This document shows, piece after piece, positions 36,745 to 45,649 of a stretch of DNA of 64,000 nucleotides. This stretch comes from Shimia aestuarii. Its GTDB lineage: Bacteria > Pseudomonadota > Alphaproteobacteria > Rhodobacterales > Rhodobacteraceae. Both the position numbers and the translations under genes were made by a program. Numbering within the stretch: the stretch's first letter is position 1; the number at the start of each line of letters is the position of its first letter. The notes beneath the pieces were generated by a model that had not been told where the DNA came from, searched no databases, and worked only from the letters and a program-made list of their open reading frames with translations. The stretch is taken from NCBI RefSeq assembly GCF_022814865.1, contig NZ_JAKVRD010000001.1, forward strand, positions 124,001 to 188,000, given 5' to 3'.

Positions 36745-37134
36745 ATGGCTATGAAAATTCGTCTCGCCCGCGGCGGCTCGAAAAAACGTCCCTTCTACCG
36801 CATCGTCGCAGCCGACTCGCGCATGCCGCGCGATGGCCGCTTCATCGAGAAGCTCGGCACCTACAACCCGCTCCTGCCGAAAGACTCGGAAGAGCGCGTG
36901 AAAATGGACCTCGAGCGCGTTCAGTACTGGATGGACCAAGGCGCCCAGCCCTCCGACCGCGTGTCGCGCTTCCTCGAAGCCGCTGGCGTTGTCGCCAAGA
37001 AAGAGCGCAACAACCCCGAGAAAGCCAAGCCCGGCAAGAAAGCTCAGGACCGCGCGGAAGAAAAAGCTGCCAAGGCCGCTGAAGCTGCCGAAGCTGCGGA
37101 AGCACCGGCAGAAGAAGCCGCTGCAGAAGAATAA
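36745..37134 (+). CDS. rpsP: 30S ribosomal protein S16
   Basis: A 129-residue S16: [20 protein letters not shown] and [20 protein letters not shown] are the family hallmarks, with [20 protein letters not shown]. Residues from about 85 form a Lys/Ala/Glu-rich tail ([17 protein letters not shown]) longer than the core protein, common in alphaproteobacteria. AAGGAG precedes the ATG. It begins the rpsP-rimM-trmD-rplS group. Confidence 0.96.
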   Translation: MAMKIRLARGGSKKRPFYRIVAADSRMPRDGRFIEKLGTYNPLLPKDSEERVKMDLERVQYWMDQGAQPSDRVSRFLEAAGVVAKKERNNPEKAKPGKKAQDRAEEKAAKAAEAAEAAEAPAEEAAAEE

Positions 37135-37163
37135 GACCTCCGCTCCCATCGGAGCATCGGTTG

Positions 37164-37193
37164 AAGGGGCGTGCCTTTGGCGCGCCCCTTTTT
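37164..37193 (+). terminator. Intrinsic terminator after rpsP
   Basis: AAGGGGCGTGCC and GGCGCGCCCCTT pair over 12 positions (one G-U) with a TTT loop, followed by TTT, 30 bp beyond the stop codon. It separates rpsP from the rest of the ribosomal group. Confidence 0.85.
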
Positions 37194-37303
37194 CTTGCGG
37201 GGCATGGTCTGCGTCGCGACGTTTCTTGGCGAACGCGGCGAAAGAGGTTTAGACCGCGCCCGAAACATGCTCCTCTGCCCGCGCAAAGGAACAGGACACC
37301 CTC

Positions 37304-38197
37304 TTGGAACGCAAGCCGGACAACGCCCCCCTCGCCATCGCGATCAGCGTCGCGGCGATTGTCCTGTTCGATCTGATGGGCCTCATCATCAAGCACCTCT
37401 CTCCACGCTACGGCGCCGCAGAGCTTTCCGCCTACCGCAACCTCTTTGGCATCCTGCCAAGCCTCATCGCGCTTTGGATCAGCGCCTCATGGCATAGGGC
37501 GGGGCGTCGTCTGCGCATTCGGCAATGGCGCCTTGCACTCCTGCGCGGGGCTGCCGTGACCTTTGCACAGTTCATGTTCTACCTCTCGCTTGGCATCATG
37601 GCCTTCGCCACCGCGACGACGATCTCCTATTCCACAGCGCTTTTCACCACTGCGCTGGCCGTGCCGTTGCTTGGCGAACGGGTCGGCATGATCCGCTGGG
37701 GCGCGGTCGCCATCGGCTTTGTCGGCGTGGTGATGATCATCCAACCCGGCACCGAGGGTTTCTCTTGGCAGATGCTCCTGCCCTTCGGCGCCGCCGCGCT
37801 CTACGCCTTCAATAGCGTGACCGCCCGCCGCATCGACGCAGACGTGCCCACCCCTCTCTTCAACCTCTATTCGGCCGCGATCGCCGCAGTCGGTTCGCTT
37901 TGCCTTGCCCTCGCGCTTGGCGGTTTCACCTCGATTGCCTCCTTGCAAGACCTCGGCTGGATCATCCTCATGGGCTTATTCGGCGGCTCTGCCGTCCTTT
38001 GCCTCGTGATCGCCTTCCGCCTCACCGAACCAAGCAACCTCGCCCCGTTTAGCTATTTCGGCATCCCCATCGCCTTTAGCCTCGGATGGTTGTTCTTTGA
38101 CGAGGCTCCGATTGACGATCTCTTGCCCGGTGCCGTGTTGATCGTGGCGGGGGGCTTGATGATCGTCTACCGCGAACGCCGCCTCGGACGGCGATAA
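37304..38197 (+). CDS. EamA/DMT-superfamily transporter
   Basis: A 297-residue ten-helix protein with two EamA repeats: the first ends near residue 150 (GFVGVVMIIQPGTEGFSWQM) and the second starts LLPFGAAALYAFNSVTARRI. SAYRNLFGILPSLIALWIS and the C-terminal GWLFFDEAPIDDLLPGAVLI match S-adenosylmethionine or metabolite exporters of this superfamily. The start is a TTG at 37304 with AGGA-like bases upstream. It interrupts the rpsP-rimM spacing and is probably a separate unit. Confidence 0.82.
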   Translation: MERKPDNAPLAIAISVAAIVLFDLMGLIIKHLSPRYGAAELSAYRNLFGILPSLIALWISASWHRAGRRLRIRQWRLALLRGAAVTFAQFMFYLSLGIMAFATATTISYSTALFTTALAVPLLGERVGMIRWGAVAIGFVGVVMIIQPGTEGFSWQMLLPFGAAALYAFNSVTARRIDADVPTPLFNLYSAAIAAVGSLCLALALGGFTSIASLQDLGWIILMGLFGGSAVLCLVIAFRLTEPSNLAPFSYFGIPIAFSLGWLFFDEAPIDDLLPGAVLIVAGGLMIVYRERRLGRR

Positions 38198-38201
38198 CCT
38201 C

Positions 38202-38222
38202 GCACTGAAACGAGTGCTTTTT
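38202..38222 (+). terminator. Possible terminator after the DMT transporter
   Basis: GCACT and AGTGC form a short 5-bp stem with a 6-base loop followed by TTTTT, directly after the transporter stop and before rimM. The stem is weak, so efficiency may be partial. Confidence 0.5.
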
Positions 38223-38294
38223 CCGGCTCCCGCCTTGCCTCTCGTCTCCGGATGGAGGACAAGAGAGAAAGGAATTCAACCCACGGGATGACGG

Positions 38295-38798
38295 ATGACG
38301 GAACTGGTCTGTGTCGGAGCCATTGCGGGCGCCTATGGCGTGCGCGGCGAAGTGCGCCTCAAGAGCTTTACGGCCGACGCAGAGGCCATTGCCGACTATG
38401 CCCCCCTCCTGACAGAGGACGGCAGCGAGAGCTTTACGGTGACCATCACCCGCGCGATTAAGAACGGTCTCGCCGCTCGCCTTTCCGGTGTCACCACCAA
38501 GGAAGCCGCCGATGCCCTGCGCGGAACGCAGCTTTTCGTGCCTCGCGATCGCTTTCCCGAACCCGAAGACGACGAATATTACCACGCTGATCTCGTTGGG
38601 CTCGAGGTGCGCGATACCGGTGGAACAGTGCTTGGCCGGATCAAATCCGTTCAGAACCACGGCGCGACAGACCTGCTCGAGGTGGCTGGCCCCGATCTCA
38701 AGGCCTCGGTGCTGCTGCCCTTTACCCTCGAGGCGGTGCCAACGGTCGATCTCGCCGGGGGGCGCGTGATCGTCGACCCGCCCGAAGGTCTTTTCTAA
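38295..38798 (+). CDS. rimM: 16S rRNA processing protein RimM
   Basis: A 167-residue RimM. The N-terminal barrel begins [20 protein letters not shown], and the PRC-type C-terminal barrel has [20 protein letters not shown] and [20 protein letters not shown]. It helps assembly of the 30S head around S19. It lies in the conserved rpsP-rimM-trmD order, with a sulfotransferase-like gene starting one base after its stop. Confidence 0.95.
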   Translation: MTELVCVGAIAGAYGVRGEVRLKSFTADAEAIADYAPLLTEDGSESFTVTITRAIKNGLAARLSGVTTKEAADALRGTQLFVPRDRFPEPEDDEYYHADLVGLEVRDTGGTVLGRIKSVQNHGATDLLEVAGPDLKASVLLPFTLEAVPTVDLAGGRVIVDPPEGLF

Positions 38799-38799
38799 C

Positions 38800-39615
38800 A
38801 TGGGCCGGCTCCTCATACATGCCGGCTTTCACAAAACCGGCACGACAAGCGTCCAGCGCCTCTTGGCCAAGAACAAACGCGTTCTCGCCCCCCTGACGCA
38901 TGTCTTTCTGCGCAAGCATCTGGATGCCGCCTGCGACGCCGCCCGCGCCTATTCCGCAAGCCGCAAAGCCTCTGACCTCCTCGCCTTCAGCGCCGCCATC
39001 GCAGAGTTTCTCGAACAGCGGAACCTCGAGGATTCCCGCGACATCATCATCAGCACCGAAGATCTCAGCGGCCTGATGCCCGGTCGCCGCGACCTTCGGA
39101 GCTATGACGCGGCGCCAATCCTGATGAAGGCCCTGACCATGATGATCGACCGCACCGTGGGCGATCACTTTGACGAGGTGATCTTCTACTTCTCCCTACG
39201 CAAACCCGCGCCGTGGCTGCGCTCCTGCCATACCCAACACCTGCGCGCGATCCGCATGACGCTCGACGAGGCGGACTATGCACGCGAATACGCCGACTCC
39301 GCCAACCTGCCCCGCATTGTCGACAAGGTCCGCATCGCCGCCGCGCCTCATCGCGTCGAAAGCGCCTGGCTCGAGGACTGCGCCGATGCGCCCCTCGGCC
39401 CGCTGACCCCCATTGCCGATCTCCTCGGCTGGCCCGAGGCCACGCGCGACGCCCTCAACATGCTGCCCCCCGCCAATGTCTCGCTCCCGCCAGAGCTGCG
39501 CGCGGAATTCCTCGAGATCAACCGCGCGACCGAGGATCACGACGAAATGCGCAAGGCAAAAGAAGCCGCGCGCCGCCGCCATGGCAAGGCCCGCCCAGAG
39601 ACAGCCAAACACTGA
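38800..39615 (+). CDS. Sulfotransferase-like P-loop protein
   Basis: A 271-residue protein starting MGRLLIHAGFHKTGTTSVQR, a P-loop of the PAPS-dependent sulfotransferase type (HKTGTTS). DEVIFYFSLRKPAPWLRSCH may supply the 3'-phosphate-binding Arg/Ser. The rest shows little similarity I can name. It would transfer sulfate to an unknown acceptor. It sits between rimM and trmD with a 1-bp gap, so it is probably transcribed with ribosome assembly genes. Confidence 0.7.
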   Translation: MGRLLIHAGFHKTGTTSVQRLLAKNKRVLAPLTHVFLRKHLDAACDAARAYSASRKASDLLAFSAAIAEFLEQRNLEDSRDIIISTEDLSGLMPGRRDLRSYDAAPILMKALTMMIDRTVGDHFDEVIFYFSLRKPAPWLRSCHTQHLRAIRMTLDEADYAREYADSANLPRIVDKVRIAAAPHRVESAWLEDCADAPLGPLTPIADLLGWPEATRDALNMLPPANVSLPPELRAEFLEINRATEDHDEMRKAKEAARRRHGKARPETAKH

Positions 39616-39642
39616 ACCGGTCTGGACGGCAGCGCCCAGATA

Positions 39643-39659
39643 GGCGAAACAGTTTCGCC
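39643..39659 (+). repeat. Hairpin ahead of trmD
   Basis: GGCGAA-ACAGT-TTCGCC forms a 6-bp stem with a 5-base loop, preceded by GATA and followed by AAACCCC. The GATAGGCG lead matches the hairpin units at 13268 and 13342, so it may belong to the same family. Confidence 0.4.
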
Positions 39660-39686
39660 AAACCCCGATCCGACACAGGTTTCCCC

Positions 39687-40490
39687 ATGTCCGACAAACC
39701 CCGCTCTCATGGCCGCAAGTCCATTTCCGTCTCGCTCAAGCCGCGCGAGCTGGTGACTCATAACCCCCGCCTCGCCGGGGTCTGGACCGCCCGCATCATC
39801 ACGCTCTTCCCCGACGCCTTTCCCGGTGTCCTCGGCGAGAGCCTGACCGGCAAGGCGCTCAAGGACGGCAAGTGGCAGATCGAGACCACCGACCTGCGCC
39901 AGTTCGGCGAGGGCAAGCACCGCAACGTGGATGACACCCCCGCGGGCGGCGGTGCGGGCATGGTCCTGCGCCCCGATGTCCTTGGCAACGCCATAGAGCA
40001 CACGCTGCGCGGCACGCGTGGGAACCTGCCCCTCGTCTATCTCTCCCCGCGTGGCCGCCGCTTCGATCAGAAGATGGCCCGCGCGTGGTCTGAATGCGAT
40101 GGCGTGACGATGCTCTGTGGCCGTTTCGAAGGTGTCGATCAACGCGTCCTCGATCACTACAACATTCAGGAAGTCTCGCTCGGCGACTTCGTCCTCACCG
40201 GCGGCGAGATCGCCGCGCAGGCCATGATCGACGCCACCGTGCGCCTCCTGCCCTCGGTCCTCGGCAACGCCGACAGCATCGAGGACGAAAGCCACTCCAA
40301 CGGCCTCCTCGAACACCCGCAATACACCCGCCCCGCCGACTGGATGGGCCGCCCCATCCCCGAGGTACTGATGTCCGGCCATCACGGCAAAATCGCGGAA
40401 TGGCGCCAAGCGATGAGCGAAGAACTCACCAAACAACGCCGCCCCGACATGTGGGAAGCGTATCAAGCGCGCAAAACCAAGACCGACTGA
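39687..40490 (+). CDS. trmD: tRNA (guanine-37-N1)-methyltransferase
   Basis: A 267-residue SPOUT-fold methyltransferase. WTARIITLFPDAFPGVLGES begins the core, and the trefoil-knot region is MLCGRFEGVDQRVLD, VSLGDFVLTGGE and ESHSNGLLEHPQYTRP. It methylates G37 next to the anticodon and prevents frameshifting. The ATG at 39687 gives about 30 residues before the core (Lys/Arg-rich), longer than usual; no better start lies nearer. Confidence 0.95.
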   Translation: MSDKPRSHGRKSISVSLKPRELVTHNPRLAGVWTARIITLFPDAFPGVLGESLTGKALKDGKWQIETTDLRQFGEGKHRNVDDTPAGGGAGMVLRPDVLGNAIEHTLRGTRGNLPLVYLSPRGRRFDQKMARAWSECDGVTMLCGRFEGVDQRVLDHYNIQEVSLGDFVLTGGEIAAQAMIDATVRLLPSVLGNADSIEDESHSNGLLEHPQYTRPADWMGRPIPEVLMSGHHGKIAEWRQAMSEELTKQRRPDMWEAYQARKTKTD

Positions 40491-40578
40491 CAAGACTTGG
40501 CAACAGGCTGTCGCGCCCTTACCCTCGCCCCTTAGCAAGCCACCGCGAGCAATCATGTCCCCGCACAATGAGAGTTCC

Positions 40579-41523
40579 ATGCGCCTTTTTGCCTTCATCC
40601 TGTCCGCCCTTGCCCTCTCTCTGACCTCAGCGGCCCATGCCGACCCGATCGAAATCCCCGGCCCCGCTGGCCCTCTCGGCGGCGAATACCTCGCCGTGGA
40701 CGGCGCCCGACACCTCGTCATCACCATCCCCGGCTCCGGCCCGATTGACCGCGACGGAAATGGCCCTGCCATCATGCTGCACTCCGACAGCTACCGCCTC
40801 ATCGCCGAAGGTCTCGCAGAGCACGGCATCGCCTCGATCCGCATCGACAAGCGCGGCTTCTTCCGCAGCGAGGCCGCCGTCGCAGACCCCAATGACGTCA
40901 CCATCGCAGGCTATGGCACGGATATGCGCGGCTGGATCGCCCGTGCCCATGAAGAGGCTGACTGCGTCTGGCTCGCGGGGCATTCCGAAGGTGGCCTCGT
41001 TGCCCTCGAAGCCGCGAGCCATCACCCGGACGGCCTCTGTGGCCTCATCCTCATGGCCGCGCCCGGTCGCCCCATCGGCGGCCTCCTCATCGAACAGCTC
41101 GCCGCCAACCCGATGAATGCGCCCCTCATGGCGGACCTGCGCGCCATCGTGGCCGACCTCGAAGCGGGCAAGACCCGCCCACTGGAAGACATTCCCCCCG
41201 CCCTGCGCATGATGTTCCAGCCGGGGGTGCAACGTTTCATGATCGACCTGTTCTCCTACGCCCCCGCCGAACTGGCCCGCGCTTGGCCCGGTCCGGCGCT
41301 GATCCTTCAGGGGGATCGCGACCTTCAGGTCAAACCCCTCGACGCCGCCCTCCTTGCCGAAGCCCTGCCAAACGCCACGCGCCACGATCTGGCCGGGGCA
41401 ACGCATATGCTCAAATCCGACAAGCCCGGCGCGCCTTTCGCGACCTATTCCGATCCGACCCTGCCGCTGCATCCCGATCTGATCCCGACACTTGCCGAAT
41501 TCCTGTCGGCCCACGCCCCCTGA
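40579..41523 (+). CDS. Alpha/beta hydrolase, exported
   Basis: A 314-residue protein with a signal peptide (MRLFAFILSALALSLTSAAHA), so probably periplasmic. The hydrolase fold shows the oxyanion segment VITIPGSGPIDRDGN, the nucleophile elbow GHSEGG (Ser), an acid in LQGDRDLQVKP and His in GATHMLK. Substrate is unknown; relatives act on esters or small lactones. The ATG at 40579 matches the signal peptide; the frame opens at 40555. Confidence 0.85.
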   Translation: MRLFAFILSALALSLTSAAHADPIEIPGPAGPLGGEYLAVDGARHLVITIPGSGPIDRDGNGPAIMLHSDSYRLIAEGLAEHGIASIRIDKRGFFRSEAAVADPNDVTIAGYGTDMRGWIARAHEEADCVWLAGHSEGGLVALEAASHHPDGLCGLILMAAPGRPIGGLLIEQLAANPMNAPLMADLRAIVADLEAGKTRPLEDIPPALRMMFQPGVQRFMIDLFSYAPAELARAWPGPALILQGDRDLQVKPLDAALLAEALPNATRHDLAGATHMLKSDKPGAPFATYSDPTLPLHPDLIPTLAEFLSAHAP

Positions 41524-41565
41524 CCCCTTGCCACGCGCGCACCTTTCCCTTAAAAGCCGCCCATT

Positions 41566-41597
41566 CCCGACCGGCAAATGCCGACTCGGGTGTTTTT
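41566..41597 (+). terminator. Probable terminator after the exported hydrolase
   Basis: CCCGA and TCGGG enclose an inner GGC/GCC pairing, followed by TGTTTTT, about 43 bp after the stop codon. The stem has bulges but the T tract is good. Confidence 0.55.
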
Positions 41598-41794
41598 GAT
41601 GTGCCTGCATGGGGCTGCAACGGGTTTTCTTCTGCCCTGCGCACCGCCTGCACCCCGGCACAGAGGAAACAGGACCAAGGAAAGACGATCTTACCTCCGG
41701 CGGGCGCATCCTCGCGGACCCGAGCGAAGACCAGGAGCTATGAGACCGCGCAAATCTTCGTGGGTTAACCACGGGCAAAATAGGAGATGATCAG
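41598..41794 (+). other. Non-coding leader upstream of rplS
   Basis: About 200 bp between the terminator and rplS hold no convincing gene. Features seen are a GC-rich stretch with a possible CTCGCGG/CCCGAG pairing and a late GGTTAACC palindrome (41763-41770). The length suits a structured ribosomal leader, but I recognise no known leader class. Confidence 0.4.
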
Positions 41795-42169
41795 ATGGAC
41801 CTGATCGCACAGCTCGAGGCGGAACAAGTTGCCGCCCTGGGGAAAGATATCCCCGATTTCAAAGCCGGTGACACCGTGCGTGTCGGCTACAAAGTGACTG
41901 AAGGCTCGCGCACCCGTGTGCAGAACTACGAAGGTGTCTGCATCAGCCGCAAGAACGGCGACGGCATCGCCGGTTCCTTCACCGTCCGCAAGATTTCCTT
42001 CGGCGAAGGCGTGGAACGTGTGTTCCCGCTGCACTCGACCAACATCGACGCGATCACCGTGATCCGCCGTGGCCGCGTGCGTCGCTCGAAACTCTACTAC
42101 CTGCGCTCGCGCCGCGGCAAATCGGCCCGTATCGCGGAAGACAGCAACTACAAGCCCAAGCAAGCCTGA
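41795..42169 (+). CDS. rplS: 50S ribosomal protein L19
   Basis: A 124-residue L19: [40 protein letters not shown] and [20 protein letters not shown], ending in the basic [20 protein letters not shown]. It lies at the 30S-50S interface. AGGAGA is close upstream. It closes the rpsP-rimM-trmD-rplS order and is followed 11 bp later by rpmE. Confidence 0.96.
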   Translation: MDLIAQLEAEQVAALGKDIPDFKAGDTVRVGYKVTEGSRTRVQNYEGVCISRKNGDGIAGSFTVRKISFGEGVERVFPLHSTNIDAITVIRRGRVRRSKLYYLRSRRGKSARIAEDSNYKPKQA

Positions 42170-42180
42170 GGAGTGGTATC

Positions 42181-42402
42181 ATGAAAAAAGACACACATCC
42201 CGACTACCACTTCATCGACGTCAAAATGACCGACGGCACCGTCATTCAGATGCGCTCCACCTGGGGCAAAGAAGGCGACTCCATGCAGCTCGACATCGAC
42301 CCGACCGTGCACCCGGCATGGACCGGCGGCACCTCGCGCCTGCTCGACGCTGGCGGCCGCGTGTCGAAGTTCAAAAAGAAATACGAAGGCCTCGGCTTCT
42401 AA
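42181..42402 (+). CDS. rpmE: 50S ribosomal protein L31
   Basis: A 73-residue L31 starting [20 protein letters not shown] and containing [20 protein letters not shown] and [12 protein letters not shown]. It has no cysteine, so it is the zinc-independent form usual in alphaproteobacteria. GAGGAG lies just before the start, 11 bp after rplS. Confidence 0.95.
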   Translation: MKKDTHPDYHFIDVKMTDGTVIQMRSTWGKEGDSMQLDIDPTVHPAWTGGTSRLLDAGGRVSKFKKKYEGLGF

Positions 42403-42426
42403 TAAGCCCCTTCTGGTTTCAAAAAG

Positions 42427-42454
42427 ACGCCGCTCCAACCGGGGCGGCGTTTTT
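42427..42454 (+). terminator. Intrinsic terminator after rpmE
   Basis: ACGCCGCTCC and GGGGCGGCGT pair over ten positions (one G-U) with an AACC loop, followed by TTTTC. It ends the rplS-rpmE transcript and overlaps the region before the convergent oxidoreductase gene. Confidence 0.88.
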
Positions 42455-42461
42455 CTTTGGC

Positions 42462-43703
42462 TCAGACAAAACGCCGATCCGGCGCAAACCCCGCAATCGG
42501 CAGGTTCGGCTGACGCCCCTCGGCAAGGTCCGCCACGATCCGCCCGGTGATCCCGCCAAGCGTCAGCCCAAGATGCTGATGTCCAAAGGCATGAATGATC
42601 CGCTCCGACTGCGGCGATTGCCCGATCACTGGCATACTGTCGGGCATCGTGGGACGAAACCCGAGCCATTGGCTCTCCGGCTCCGGCAGCGGGCCAAGCA
42701 TCCGCTCGCCCATCTTGGCAAGGTAGCGGAGTCTGCCCTGGTTCTCCGGCGCATCCAGCGCGGCGATCTCCACCGTGCCGACGATCCGAAGCCCCTGCGC
42801 CATGGGCACCGCATAGAAACCGCCCTCGGCCCACCCGACGGGCCGCGAGACCCGATGCGCCTCTTCCGGGAAAAGCAGGTGATAGCCCCGCTCCGTCCCG
42901 AGCGGCAATCTCTCAGCCCCCGAGCCGCGCACGGACTTCGAATGCGCCCCCGCCGCAATGACAACCCGCGCCGCATTCACCCTGTCGTCACCCACGCAGA
43001 CCTCGACACCCTCCGCATGTGCGCGTGTCTCGTCCACGCCGGCCTGCCGCCACTGCCCGCCAAGGGCAATGAACCGGCGATACATCCGCGTGATGAGTTC
43101 CTGCGGATCGCGCACCGAGCGCGCAGCCTTGAAATGCACCGCCGAATGCACCGGCAGCTTCAACCCCGGCTCCATCGTAAGCGCCTCTTGCGGGCCGAGC
43201 GGCTCAAACGGAATCCCTTGCGCCTTGCGAAAGGCGAGCGCCCCGGCATCCGCCTCCGCCCCGGCCTTCGTGGACCAGACCGTCATTTGCCCCCGCTCCA
43301 CAATCAGGTCTTCCGCCCCGGCGTCTTCGATCAACGGGTTAATCCCGGCATCGGCATGCGCCATGATCCCGGCCAACTGCCGCGCGATATGCGCCGACCG
43401 CGCCGACCGGCAATTCGCAAGAAAGGACAGCATCCAAAGCGGATGCCGCAACGCATGTGCGAAATTGAGAGACAGCGGGCTTTCACTGCCAAAAACCAAC
43501 TTGGGCAGATCGCGAAAAACAGACGGTGTATTGACCGGAAGGACCGCATAGGTCGCCAATGTGCAGGCATTGCCGAAACTCGTCCCCGACCCCGGCGCAT
43601 TCGGATCACACAGGAGCACCTGCAAGCCTCGCTTCTGCGCCCAAAGCGCCGAAGATACGCCCACGATGCCCGCACCGACAACCACAAGGTCAAAGTCATG
43701 CAT
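42462..43703 (-). CDS. FAD-dependent D-amino-acid dehydrogenase-like oxidoreductase
   Basis: A 413-residue DAO-family flavoprotein. It has an N-terminal FAD dinucleotide fold MHDFDLVVVGAGIVGVSSAL, then GSGTSFGNAC, the DadA-like segment WMLSFLANCR, and the C-terminal LGFRPTMPDSMPVIGQSPQS, HAFGHQHLGLTLGG. It oxidises D-amino acids or related imino acids into the respiratory chain. No alanine racemase lies beside it, so substrate is uncertain. Confidence 0.87.
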   Translation of the reverse strand: MHDFDLVVVGAGIVGVSSALWAQKRGLQVLLCDPNAPGSGTSFGNACTLATYAVLPVNTPSVFRDLPKLVFGSESPLSLNFAHALRHPLWMLSFLANCRSARSAHIARQLAGIMAHADAGINPLIEDAGAEDLIVERGQMTVWSTKAGAEADAGALAFRKAQGIPFEPLGPQEALTMEPGLKLPVHSAVHFKAARSVRDPQELITRMYRRFIALGGQWRQAGVDETRAHAEGVEVCVGDDRVNAARVVIAAGAHSKSVRGSGAERLPLGTERGYHLLFPEEAHRVSRPVGWAEGGFYAVPMAQGLRIVGTVEIAALDAPENQGRLRYLAKMGERMLGPLPEPESQWLGFRPTMPDSMPVIGQSPQSERIIHAFGHQHLGLTLGGITGRIVADLAEGRQPNLPIAGFAPDRRFV

Positions 43704-43952
43704 GTTCCGGCTTCCCGTCCCTAAACGTCCGAAGGCGAGTTAGGTCAGTGCAAATCCCCCCTGTCAAGATATGGACCGCGCCGCTGTTCTCATCCACGCA
43801 AAAGGGTTTTCGATAGCCCTCCCCCCGGCGCGAGACCCCACACCGTCGCCCGCCAAATCCCCTCTTGCACTGCGCGCGCGCATCGCAATAGTGACCCCCC
43901 TGACCCATTTCACGCGCCTGCCCTGCCACACTGACCTCAAGGATGCCGCCCC

Positions 43953-45059
43953 ATGCAAGACCCAAGAACCCCCGTCACCTTGTTGACCGGCTTCCTCGGC
44001 GCCGGGAAAACGACGCTTCTCAACGCGATCCTTGCCGATTCCTCTGCCGGGCGCATCGCCGTGATCGTCAACGAATTTGGCGAGGCCGGGCTTGACCATG
44101 ACCTGATCGAAAGCACCAGCGAAGAAGTCATCCTGATGCAATCGGGCTGTCTCTGCTGCACGGTGCGCGGCGATCTGGCCCGCACGATCATTAGCCTCTA
44201 TGCCCGCCGCGAGCGGGGCGAGTTGGAGTTCGAGCGCGTGGTGATCGAAACCACCGGCCTCGCCGATCCCGCGCCAATCCTGCAAACCCTGACGACCGAT
44301 CCTTACCTTGCCCAGACGACGCGCCTCGACGGCGTGGTGACGGTCGCCGATTGCGCCAACGGCCCGGCCACGCTCGACGCCCAGTTCGAGGCCGTCTCAC
44401 AGGCCGCGATGGCCGACCTCATCGTCATGAGCAAACCCGACCTCGTGTCCCCGGAACAACTCATCATGTTCGAAGAGCGCCTGCGTGGCATCAACCCCGG
44501 CGCGCGCCTGCTGCACGCCGTGCGCGGCGCGGGTCTCGAAGGCCGCCTCTGGGGGCTTAGCGGTCTGCGCCAAGGCGTTGCGCCGAAAGAGGCGCTCGAC
44601 TGGATGAAACTCCCCAAGCCCGCCGCCGATCCGCTGGCCAACCTCTCCGGCCTTGCTCCCGCCGCCCCAGCCGCCAAACCGATCTCCTCGCATGACACCC
44701 GCATCAAAAGCGCCTCGATCACTTTTGATCACCCGCTGACGGATACCGCCTTCGACAACTGGCTCAATATCCTCGTCGCCCGACACGGCGCCAATCTTCT
44801 GCGCGTCAAAGGCATCGTCTTTCTTGAAGGGATCGACTTCCCCTTCGTCTTCCACGGGGTGCAGCACATCTTTGAACCGCCCTTGCCGCTCAAGGATTGG
44901 CCCGCCGGAGACACCACCTCGCGCGTCGTCATCATCGCCCGCGACCTAAGCGAACGCACTTTGAAAGAAAGCCTCGAAGAGCTGCGCGCCAATGAGGCAC
45001 CGGAAAAGGAAGACCCATTCCCCGGCTGGAAAGACGTCGAGGTTACGAACTGGCCGTAA
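43953..45059 (+). CDS. CobW-family GTP-binding protein
   Basis: A 368-residue G3E P-loop GTPase. Residues 13-20 are the P-loop GFLGAGKT, with the metal-binding C-x-C-C motif SGCLCCTVRG (C66, C68, C69), ETTGLADPAPIL and the base-recognition MSKPD. The C-terminal CobW domain has VKGIVFLEGIDFPFVFHGVQ. COG0523 members are metal chaperones, commonly for zinc under limitation; the metal is unknown here. The folE2-type cyclohydrolase at 51671 is a zinc-limitation-associated enzyme in other bacteria but lies 7 kb away. Confidence 0.88.
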   Translation: MQDPRTPVTLLTGFLGAGKTTLLNAILADSSAGRIAVIVNEFGEAGLDHDLIESTSEEVILMQSGCLCCTVRGDLARTIISLYARRERGELEFERVVIETTGLADPAPILQTLTTDPYLAQTTRLDGVVTVADCANGPATLDAQFEAVSQAAMADLIVMSKPDLVSPEQLIMFEERLRGINPGARLLHAVRGAGLEGRLWGLSGLRQGVAPKEALDWMKLPKPAADPLANLSGLAPAAPAAKPISSHDTRIKSASITFDHPLTDTAFDNWLNILVARHGANLLRVKGIVFLEGIDFPFVFHGVQHIFEPPLPLKDWPAGDTTSRVVIIARDLSERTLKESLEELRANEAPEKEDPFPGWKDVEVTNWP

Positions 45060-45238
45060 GGGTCCGCGCAAACCCCCCCCTGTCGCGGCATCTCTGCCCC
45101 CACAGCGCATATTGGACCGGAGGGCCGGTGAAGGTCGGGTTGGGGCACATTTTGACCTTGGTCCAACACGCGGATACAAGGGCCAATAAAAACGCGTTCG
45201 ACTGGCTGCATGAGGCTTGCCTGTCGAGAGGAGTGCGA

Positions 45239-45649
45239 ATGGAGAACAATCCGACCACCGGACAATGCCTCTGTGGCGCAGTAAAATTTCGCATAGCGGG
45301 AGAGTTCGAGAGCTTTTTCCTGTGTCACTGCACCCGCTGCCGTAAGGACAGCGGTTCAGCCCATTCGGCTAATCTGTTTTCGTCCACCGCCAAAATCACT
45401 TGGGTCTTAGGCGAAGAACAGATCAAGACGTTCCAGTTATCCGGTTCACGCCATGTGAAGAGCTTTTGCTCCCAGTGCGGGTCCGCGCTGCCAGTTTCCC
45501 AGCCGGAGATTGGATTGCTTGTGGTGCCGGCGGGGGCACTTGACAGCCAATTCGACATGCGACCGAACGCGCATATCTGTTGTTCCAGTCGCGCGAACTG
45601 GGACAACGACCTTGCCTCCATTGAAAAGATCGAAGGGCTTCCCGGCTGA
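45239..45649 (+). CDS. GFA (glutathione-dependent formaldehyde-activating) family protein
   Basis: A 136-residue zinc-binding protein with the GFA cysteine pattern: CLCGAVKF, FLCHCTRCRKDSGSAH and SFCSQCGSALP. Family members bind thiols or act as small-molecule carbon-sulfur lyases; few are truly formaldehyde-activating. AGAGGAG precedes the ATG at 45239; the longer frame is unlikely. It is visibly less GC-rich and uses codons such as TTA and ATA more than its neighbours, suggesting recent transfer. Confidence 0.85.
   Translation: MENNPTTGQCLCGAVKFRIAGEFESFFLCHCTRCRKDSGSAHSANLFSSTAKITWVLGEEQIKTFQLSGSRHVKSFCSQCGSALPVSQPEIGLLVVPAGALDSQFDMRPNAHICCSSRANWDNDLASIEKIEGLPG

Noticed and set aside
42069-43724. 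Plus-strand frame of 551 codons running from rplS across the oxidoreductase
   Set aside because: It overlaps rplS, rpmE, a terminator and a well-supported minus-strand flavoprotein gene.
43704-43952. Possible small gene in the gap between the oxidoreductase and CobW genes
   Set aside because: Short frames here lack ribosome binding sites and codon bias; it looks like an ordinary divergent promoter region.
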